A DNA stretch of 5,849 bases, taken from Domibacillus sp. GTDB lineage: Bacteria; Bacillota; Bacilli; Bacillales; Domibacillaceae. Both the position numbers and the translations under genes were made by a program. Shown here one piece after another: positions 1 to 4,575 of this stretch. Under the pieces are notes generated by a model. The model worked only from the letters and a program-made list of their open reading frames with translations, was not told where the DNA came from and did not search any database. The DNA lies in contig JAPSKG010000147.1 in the NCBI GenBank assembly GCA_031177795.1, forward strand, positions 1 to 5,849, in the 5' to 3' direction. Numbering within the stretch: position 1 is the stretch's first letter; each line of letters begins with the position of its first letter.

Positions 1-1457
1 CTTTTTTCAACGTGCAGCAAATAAGAAATAAGCTGTACGGTTTTTCCAAGCCCCATGTCATCCGCAAGGCAAGCGCCAAATCCGCATTCCCGCAAAAACA
101 AAAGCCAGCTCATGCCGGTTTGCTGATAAGGGCGCAGTTCGCCGTGAAGAGCGGAAGGAGAAGGAACAAGCGGAATGTCCGACTGGCTTCGCAAGCGTTC
201 AATCATTCCCTGTAAAGATCGGTTTAACCGGATGTGCACACGGGCTGCTTCATTTGGATCTGCAAATTCCTGATTCAGCACATCCACTATGGTTACGCCT
301 TCCTGCTTGGCTTTTTCCATTAGCGCTTTGATTTTACTGATAACTTCCGGATCAAGGTGCACCCAGCGCCCATTTGTTTTCACAAGCCGCTGTCCGCTTT
401 CAGCCAGTTTTAAAAATTCTTCCTCTGTTAATTCTGAACCGCCGAGTGCCACTTTAAAATCAAATTCTAAAATAGCGTTCATGCCGACGAACGATTGTTT
501 ATTTGAATCGCGAATGTCTGCGGCAACAGAAACAGCAGCTGAACGAACAGATTCCCACCAGGGAGGCAGAAGCACCGGTATGCCAAGCGTGGTTAATTTT
601 TCTCCGCTGTTTGTTAAAAAAGCAATCGCTTCTTCTTCAGGCAGCGAGCGCTTAAGGTGGCCGTTTACATTTAACTCGGGAAAAAGGCGAAGCCATCTTT
701 GCACTTCCGCTTTTGCTTCCGGCAAAAAAGGTTCTGCTGACTTTGGCAGTTTTTTGCTGAGTGAATACACTTTTTCGGAAGGTTTGTTCCGGATCAAAAT
801 AGCTTCAAGCGACCAGTGTTCATCATCTGCCTGAGGCTCTAAAAGGCGAAGCCCTGCTTCGTACGCAGCGGGCTCAGTGCCGGCAAGAAAAGCTTGCAGC
901 CGTTCCGGATCAAAATAGCGATTTAGTTCTTCAGCTGAAAGGCCGGAACCAAAAGCATCCATAATTGCCGTCATATTCGGGTGGGCTTCTGCTGAAATAA
1001 GAGGGAAAATCCGGTCGATAAAATCAAGCCGGCTTTCTCCGAATATGGTTTCCTGCCAGAATGCATCGGCAAATTCATCGTATACTTCTTCAGGAACAGA
1101 CCAGCGAATGCCGTCTTCAGTAAAATCAGGCATTGTATCAAAAACCGCGTCATATAAAACGGGCGCGCAAGCAAGACTAAAATGGCTTGCTTCATCCCAC
1201 TCAAACCGTGCAAAACGATTAAAGTGCTCGGCTTTAAACAAAGAAACCCATTCAAAAGGCGTTAACTGAACGGCTTGCTGGCCTTCGATTTGGCCGGCCG
1301 TTAATTTTGTTCCGTAAAAACTTTCTGCATGCCCGCCAAACAACAATTTTGTCCACGATTCAAAAGGCAATGCCGCATTTTCTGCATCCATTGCCCGCAA
1401 ATAAAAAAATTCATTTTCATAGTGTGTAATAAGATGAATGGTTCCAAGATTAATCAT
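1..1457 (-). CDS. ywqA: SNF2-family DEAD/DEAH-type helicase, N-terminal 485 residues (partial, runs off left edge)
   Basis: The frame is open from the ATG at 1457 to the window edge. It encodes a cytoplasmic ATP-dependent DNA translocase of the bacterial SNF2 class. Seen directly: a long N-terminal region carrying a GIPVLLPPWW segment (residues 292-301) and a later NGRWVHLD stretch (W365), both typical of the bacterial SNF2-associated domain. The start of the ATPase core follows, with a Q-like motif LRPYQQTGMSWL (about 441-452) and Walker A DDMGLGKT (466-473; the catalytic Lys is 472). The DEAH box and helicase C domain would lie outside the window. Family members are about 900 residues, so roughly half is present. 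The start is supported by AGGCGGT at 1465-1471, 7 nt upstream, and it overlaps the preceding gene by 8 nt (ATG inside its last codons), suggesting translational coupling. The symbol rests on the motifs plus the B. subtilis-like gene order. The cellular role of this family is poorly defined; DNA repair or transcription recycling are possibilities, not shown here. Confidence 0.93.
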   Translation of the reverse strand, partial: MINLGTIHLITHYENEFFYLRAMDAENAALPFESWTKLLFGGHAESFYGTKLTAGQIEGQQAVQLTPFEWVSLFKAEHFNRFARFEWDEASHFSLACAPVLYDAVFDTMPDFTEDGIRWSVPEEVYDEFADAFWQETIFGESRLDFIDRIFPLISAEAHPNMTAIMDAFGSGLSAEELNRYFDPERLQAFLAGTEPAAYEAGLRLLEPQADDEHWSLEAILIRNKPSEKVYSLSKKLPKSAEPFLPEAKAEVQRWLRLFPELNVNGHLKRSLPEEEAIAFLTNSGEKLTTLGIPVLLPPWWESVRSAAVSVAADIRDSNKQSFVGMNAILEFDFKVALGGSELTEEEFLKLAESGQRLVKTNGRWVHLDPEVISKIKALMEKAKQEGVTIVDVLNQEFADPNEAARVHIRLNRSLQGMIERLRSQSDIPLVPSPSALHGELRPYQQTGMSWLLFLRECGFGACLADDMGLGKTVQLISYLLHVEK

Positions 1458-2751
1458 CAAGTAGACCGCCTTTTTTGCATTCTTCCTGAAACGCCCGGAG
1501 CCGCTTGTTTTCACTGAGCGCCCAATCCAGCCAGCGTTCAAATTCCTCTGTCCGTGCCAGTTTTTTGTAAATAGTGCGCAGCCTTTTCATAAAACGGACA
1601 GCTCTCCGGTAGGAATTGCGGTTTCGTTCCGCAATTAACGCAGAAATTCCCTGGTGAAGAAGCGGCAGCGCAAGTTCAGGCGCTTCTTTTATCACGGTCT
1701 TTAATCCAGCTTTATCAAGATCCGCCAGTTCTGCCCCGACAAGAAGCTGTAAATCAACCCAGTCAGCGTAGTCACCGCGCCCGATTAAAAAGTAGCTGAG
1801 TGAAACGTAGCTGAACGGCAAAAGAGCAGTGTACAATTCTTTCACCAGTGAAGGCGTGCGTTCCGCTACATCATCTTCGTCCATTAAGCGAATAATCTGG
1901 CGGACAAACAAGCGCCGGCTATATTCGTTTTCAATTGATAAAAGGCCATCATGTGCAACCAGGGCGGCAGCACGAAGAACATGGACAAAGCGTTCGGAAC
2001 GCTTTGCGTCCTGCAGCCAGTGGAGAAAATAAGGGAAGAGGTCAGCGGGTGCCGTCGCTGCCTGTTCCACAAAACGTTCCATGCTGCCAATCAAATAAAG
2101 CTGATGCATGTAAGCAGCGTGCTGGACAGGGCTGCTTGCAGAAGTTGGCGCAAGGCGCGTTTGCTCTGCTTTCCGCCATTCTGTTTTTGTAAATAAGGAA
2201 TCCCATAAAAGCCGGTAAAGATCCAGGCGCGCAGCCGGAAAACGTTCAAATGGAAAAGCCAGAAGCCGCCCTGTATCTGTTTTTAGCAAATCAATATAAG
2301 GCTCAAACGCAAATGGCGGAGCCCCCCCGGAAATTTTCGCTGCATCATACGCTTCATCGGCAAGATAAAACAAAACATCGTAAGCCGCCCGCTCTGCTGT
2401 TTCGGGCGCTAAATTAGTTTCATCAAGGCGTTCTGCAAGCGCTGAAAACGAATAAAAAGCGGCAAACAAGCGAAACAAAACTTTCCATTCCCGATCAGCG
2501 GGCGCTTTTTTTAAAAGCGACTGGTACAGTTCTTTTGCCGTATATTCGGTGCTAAAAGGCTTTTCTTCTATTTCTTCGACTGAAATTCGGCTGTACACGG
2601 CCGATAAAATAAATTCTTTCCATTGTTCCGGTGATTGTCCAGCAGAAGGACCGGACTTTAAATCAGAAGCCCGCATCACACCGGGAATAGAAAAAAGATC
2701 TGTCCGTTGAAAAGAAGATGAATCAGTAAAAAGCGGTTTCGCTTTTGTCAA
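1450..2751 (-). CDS. ywqB: YwqB-like protein lacking the SWIM zinc finger
   Basis: This is a mostly helical soluble protein of 433 residues if started at the TTG at 2751, or 446 from the ATG at 2790. No signal peptide or membrane segment is seen. The assignment to the YwqB family is inferred from position (directly upstream of and overlapping a SNF2 helicase, as in B. subtilis) and from the C-terminus: a basic helical stretch with RRAVRFMKRLRTIYKKL, a following W-rich helix, and an ending similar to RLRAFQEECKKGG. Known relatives carry an N-terminal CxC...CxH SWIM zinc finger and are roughly 90-100 residues longer, from memory. This protein has only two cysteines when read from 2790 (one near each end) and no CxC, so it cannot form that finger. 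The TTG start is preferred because AAAGGGTG (2761-2768) precedes it by 9 nt, whereas the ATG at 2790 has no Shine-Dalgarno and overlaps a -10 box. It may be a truncated but retained partner of the helicase. The function is unknown. Confidence 0.8.
   Translation of the reverse strand: MTKAKPLFTDSSSFQRTDLFSIPGVMRASDLKSGPSAGQSPEQWKEFILSAVYSRISVEEIEEKPFSTEYTAKELYQSLLKKAPADREWKVLFRLFAAFYSFSALAERLDETNLAPETAERAAYDVLFYLADEAYDAAKISGGAPPFAFEPYIDLLKTDTGRLLAFPFERFPAARLDLYRLLWDSLFTKTEWRKAEQTRLAPTSASSPVQHAAYMHQLYLIGSMERFVEQAATAPADLFPYFLHWLQDAKRSERFVHVLRAAALVAHDGLLSIENEYSRRLFVRQIIRLMDEDDVAERTPSLVKELYTALLPFSYVSLSYFLIGRGDYADWVDLQLLVGAELADLDKAGLKTVIKEAPELALPLLHQGISALIAERNRNSYRRAVRFMKRLRTIYKKLARTEEFERWLDWALSENKRLRAFQEECKKGGLLDD
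1465..1471 (-). promoter_or_regulatory. Ribosome binding site of the SNF2 helicase
   Basis: The minus strand reads AGGCGGT, 7 nt before the ATG at 1457. It lies inside the 3' end of the upstream coding region and decides the helicase start. Confidence 0.6.
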
Positions 2752-2760
2752 AATACATGG

Positions 2761-2768
2761 CACCCTTT
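2761..2768 (-). promoter_or_regulatory. Ribosome binding site supporting a TTG start at 2751
   Basis: The minus strand reads AAAGGGTG, 9 nt before the in-frame TTG at 2751. An ATG at 2758 is only 2 nt away, is in another frame and stops after 11 codons, so it is not a useful start. This site is the main argument for the TTG. Confidence 0.5.
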
Positions 2769-2788
2769 CGATTCTGTAAGATTTCTTC

Positions 2789-2819
2789 ATTATAGCATGA
2801 AATTAGCCGAAACATGCAA
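2789..2819 (-). promoter_or_regulatory. Extended -10 promoter for the ywqB-ywqA-like operon
   Basis: On the minus strand the sequence TGCTATAAT (2797-2789) is a perfect extended -10 element (TGn plus consensus TATAAT). The best -35 is TTGCAT (2819-2814), a 3/6 match at a long 19-nt spacing, which extended -10 promoters tolerate. Transcription would begin near 2782, giving a leader of about 31 nt before the TTG at 2751. A vegetative (SigA-type) promoter is inferred. Confidence 0.6.
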
Positions 2820-2836
2820 AGAAGAGGAGGGAACAT

Positions 2837-2938
2837 TTGTTCTTTGAGGATTTGACTGTGCGATGCGGAAAAAGTAAAAAGGTCATTCGAAAAATTATTA
2901 TTCCAGTGAAAACAGTCATACTTCTATTACATTTTTAG
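2837..2938 (+). CDS. Possible small ORF of 33 codons with a TTG start
   Basis: The frame runs from TTG 2837 to TAG 2936-2938. It is preceded by AGGAGGG (2825-2831) at 5 nt spacing, a close match to the anti-Shine-Dalgarno sequence. The peptide starts MFFEDLTVRCGKSKK and continues with a basic, then isoleucine/valine/leucine-rich tail ending in LLHF. I do not recognise it. It could be a short membrane-active or leader peptide, a decayed 5' end of a lost gene, or chance. No convincing promoter was found just upstream on this strand, and a TTG start lowers the prior. It ends 112 nt before the amidase start. Confidence 0.22.
   Translation: MFFEDLTVRCGKSKKVIRKIIIPVKTVILLLHF
2852..2880 (+). promoter_or_regulatory. 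Candidate SigA-type promoter upstream of the amidase
   Basis: TTGACT (2852-2857) matches the -35 consensus in 5 of 6 positions and is followed after 17 nt by TAAAAA (2875-2880), a 4/6 match to TATAAT. If used, transcription begins near 2887, leaving a leader of about 165 nt that would include the 2961-2998 hairpin. It overlaps the small ORF, so both cannot easily be used as described. Confidence 0.3.
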
Positions 2939-2960
2939 GTAAAATCTACTAAAATAGCTT

Positions 2961-2998
2961 CTTCTTTGAAAAATATCTAAAAGATAGGTTCTTAGAAG
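2961..2998 (+). repeat. Imperfect inverted repeat (hairpin) in the amidase leader
   Basis: Nested arms are CTTCT (2961-2965) with AGAAG (2994-2998), GAA (2968-2970) with TTC (2989-2991), and TATCT (2974-2978) with AGATA (2982-2986) around an AAA loop. Small internal loops separate the paired blocks. No T-tract follows, so it is not a terminator. It could be an operator or an mRNA 5' stabilising structure. AT-rich sequence produces such repeats by chance fairly often. Confidence 0.35.
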
Positions 2999-3035
2999 AT
3001 AAATTGTATGCTAGACTAATGTGGTAAATTTTAAG

Positions 3036-3043
3036 AAAGGAGG
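3036..3043 (+). promoter_or_regulatory. Ribosome binding site of the amidase
   Basis: AAAGGAGG lies 7 nt before GTG 3051. It fixes the start there rather than at the in-frame GTG at 3021, which would add ten residues ahead of the lysine-rich signal-peptide start and would place this site inside the coding region. Confidence 0.85.
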
Positions 3044-3050
3044 CACAATA

Positions 3051-4472
3051 GTGAAAAAAAGGTTTTTCTTTGTCGTATTGTCGTTTATTTTGACGGTTCC
3101 TCTAATAGGTTTTGGGAAAAATGCTGGAGCAGCAGGGTTTGTTGATGTGCCATCACGCGCGTCACAGGAAGTAAGCTATTTAGCGGAAGGAGGCATTGCT
3201 AACGGATCGTCAGCATCGGTTTTTGGTTCTGATAAAACAGTGACAAGAGCAGAAGCAGCGGCTTTTATCGGGCGTGCGCTTCAGCTTAATGGAACAAAAC
3301 GGGAAACCAAATTTGTTGATGTTGGTTCGGGCAACTTCGCCTCAGGCTACATACAGTCTGCAGTTGAAAAAGGCATTTTTTCCGGATATGCCGGAGGACG
3401 TTTTTTACCATATAAAGTAGTAACACGCGGTGAAATGGCTGTCATGATGTCGAAAGCATTCGGCTACTCATTTGGCGGCACGCTGTCCGGCGCTGCAAAA
3501 GCGTTAATGTCTCGCGGGATCGCACGGGGAGTAGAAGACGGCACATTTGGAGCAGCGCAGTTATTGAAGCGGGTAGACTTCGCGGTGTTTTTGGCTCGTG
3601 CCATTTCTCCAACCTTCCGTGTAATTGAAACGGATGAGTTTACAAAAACAAGATGGACAAATGTTGGAGACCTTAATGTTCGTTCAGGCCCGTCAACCTC
3701 TTATTCTTCAAAAGGCAAGCTTGCAAAAGACACGCGTGTAGCAGCAGCTCATTCCGTTGGCAGCTGGACATATATTCGTTCAGGAACAATCGTCGGGTTT
3801 GTGAACAACTATTATTTAAGAAGCACAGAAACAGCAAGTGCAACAAAAGATCCGGTTACAGCTCCATCGGCAGATTCACGCCTTTCAAGCCAAACAATCA
3901 TTCTTGATCCCGGCCATGGCGGCAGTGATCCCGGAGCAATCGGTTTCGGCCTGCAGGAAAAAAGCGTAGTGCTGACAACAGGCCTGAAAGTAAACAGCTT
4001 GTTAAAGCAAACGCCTTTTAACGTAAAAATGACACGGTCAACAGACACATTCTTAACACTGTCAAACCGTGCAGCTTTTGCAGAGCGCAATAATGGAGAT
4101 GTGTTCGTCAGCATCCATGCAAACGCAGCTTCTGCAAGTGCCACTGGAACGGAAACATTTTATTCGGCAGCCGCAAACAGCCAGAACGCAGCGGACAGCA
4201 AACTGCTTGCAACAAAACTGCAAAGCCGTATGCTGGCAGCCTGGGACTTAAAAAACCGCGGTGTAAAAGAATATGGCTTTTATGTGCTGAAAAACAATAC
4301 AGTTCCTGCAGCTCTTGTAGAGATGGGTTTTATTACGAATAAAGGCGATAATGATAAAATGAGATCAGACTATTGGCTTAATGCAATGTCAAAAGCTATT
4401 TACTACGGTATTTTGGACTATTATAAAGCCAAAGGCTATGACGTTGATTCACTTTATAACAGTGTAAAATAG
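3051..4472 (+). CDS. Secreted N-acetylmuramoyl-L-alanine amidase with SLH and SH3b wall-binding domains
   Basis: A 473-residue exported autolysin that cleaves the amide bond between N-acetylmuramic acid and the stem peptide of peptidoglycan. The signal peptide has basic residues (MKKR), a hydrophobic core and a probable cut after AGA (A27). SLH motif 1 (about 30-74) has TRAE at 65-68. SLH motif 2 (about 88-137) has TRGE at 125-128. SLH motif 3 (about 144-183) is degenerate: it lacks the opening FxDV and has KRVD (173-176) in place of TRAE. A bacterial SH3 domain follows (about 201-256, DLNVRSGPSTSY core), then a Ser/Thr/Ala-rich linker (257-280) and an Amidase_3 domain (282 to about 456). The zinc ligands and catalytic glutamate are visible: H289 in DPGHGG, E303 in LQEK, H356 in SIHAN and E424 in VEMGF, so it should be active. 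SLH domains in Bacillales bind pyruvylated secondary wall polymer, so wall anchoring is inferred. It probably acts in cell separation or wall turnover. It is a single gene with a terminator behind it. Confidence 0.95.
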   Translation: MKKRFFFVVLSFILTVPLIGFGKNAGAAGFVDVPSRASQEVSYLAEGGIANGSSASVFGSDKTVTRAEAAAFIGRALQLNGTKRETKFVDVGSGNFASGYIQSAVEKGIFSGYAGGRFLPYKVVTRGEMAVMMSKAFGYSFGGTLSGAAKALMSRGIARGVEDGTFGAAQLLKRVDFAVFLARAISPTFRVIETDEFTKTRWTNVGDLNVRSGPSTSYSSKGKLAKDTRVAAAHSVGSWTYIRSGTIVGFVNNYYLRSTETASATKDPVTAPSADSRLSSQTIILDPGHGGSDPGAIGFGLQEKSVVLTTGLKVNSLLKQTPFNVKMTRSTDTFLTLSNRAAFAERNNGDVFVSIHANAASASATGTETFYSAAANSQNAADSKLLATKLQSRMLAAWDLKNRGVKEYGFYVLKNNTVPAALVEMGFITNKGDNDKMRSDYWLNAMSKAIYYGILDYYKAKGYDVDSLYNSVK

Positions 4473-4498
4473 GTAAATATATAAATAGAATGTTTAGG

Positions 4499-4513
4499 TT
4501 GTACCATGTACAA
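4499..4513. repeat. Perfect 15-bp palindrome between amidase and protease genes
   Basis: TTGTAC-CAT-GTACAA is a perfect 6-bp inverted repeat with a 3-nt spacer, 2 nt before the terminator arm. A possible -10 box TAGAAT (4486-4491) lies just upstream, which would put the palindrome at about +2 to +16 of such a transcript, a common operator position. No good -35 was found. Alternatively it is a small extra hairpin in the amidase mRNA 3' end. Which regulator would bind is unknown. Confidence 0.4.
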
Positions 4514-4515
4514 TA

Positions 4516-4551
4516 AAGAGGGGATCCCGACAGGGCCTCTCTTATTTTTTT
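4516..4551 (+). terminator. Rho-independent terminator after the amidase gene
   Basis: Arm AAGAGGGG (4516-4523) pairs with CCTCTCTT (4536-4543), 8 bp with one G-T pair. A further CCC/GGG pairing (4526-4528 with 4533-4535) closes a GACA tetraloop after a 2-nt bulge. A run of seven T follows (4545-4551). It ends 24 nt before the protease ATG, so any protease promoter upstream of it must read through. Confidence 0.85.
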
Positions 4552-4563
4552 AGTCAGCAGAAA

Positions 4564-4570
4564 GAGGTGA
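4564..4570 (+). promoter_or_regulatory. Ribosome binding site of the subtilase
   Basis: GAGGTGA, 5 nt before ATG 4576, supports that start. Its AGAGG portion (4563-4567) could also pair with CCTCT (4536-4540) of the terminator's downstream arm. Confidence 0.75.
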
Positions 4571-4575
4571 CCAAC

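Larger units (their letters stand above)
2752..3050. other. Divergent intergenic region between the helicase operon and the amidase
   Basis: About 300 bp, AT-rich towards the amidase. On the minus strand it holds the extended -10 promoter and leader of the helicase operon. On the plus strand it holds a strong Shine-Dalgarno followed by a possible 33-codon ORF (2837-2938), a weak promoter candidate at 2852-2880, further isolated TAAAAT hexamers (2940-2945 and 2950-2955) without good -35 partners, an imperfect hairpin (2961-2998), and the amidase ribosome binding site. No terminator or RNA gene is evident. Confidence 0.7.

Noticed and set aside
289..834. Plus-strand open frame of 181 codons
   Set aside because: It lies wholly antisense to the SNF2 helicase, whose frame carries recognisable motifs. 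The predicted protein is Ser-rich and low in recognisable motifs, as expected of a shadow frame.
2927..2955. Promoter candidate TTACAT with 17-nt spacing to TAAAAT
   Set aside because: The -35 matches consensus at only two positions; in AT-rich intergenic DNA this is expected by chance.
3021..3050. Upstream GTG start for the amidase adding ten residues
   Set aside because: It would place AAAGGAGG inside the coding region and put a non-signal stretch ahead of MKKR. The GTG at 3051 has ideal spacing.
3812..4144. Minus-strand open frame of 110 codons inside the amidase gene
   Set aside because: It is antisense to the linker and catalytic domain of the amidase, with no Shine-Dalgarno or familiar motif noted; treated as a shadow.
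4444..4470. Promoter candidate TTGATT with TAAAAT at the end of the amidase gene
   Set aside because: The spacing is only 15 nt and it lies upstream of the terminator, so support is too weak to list.
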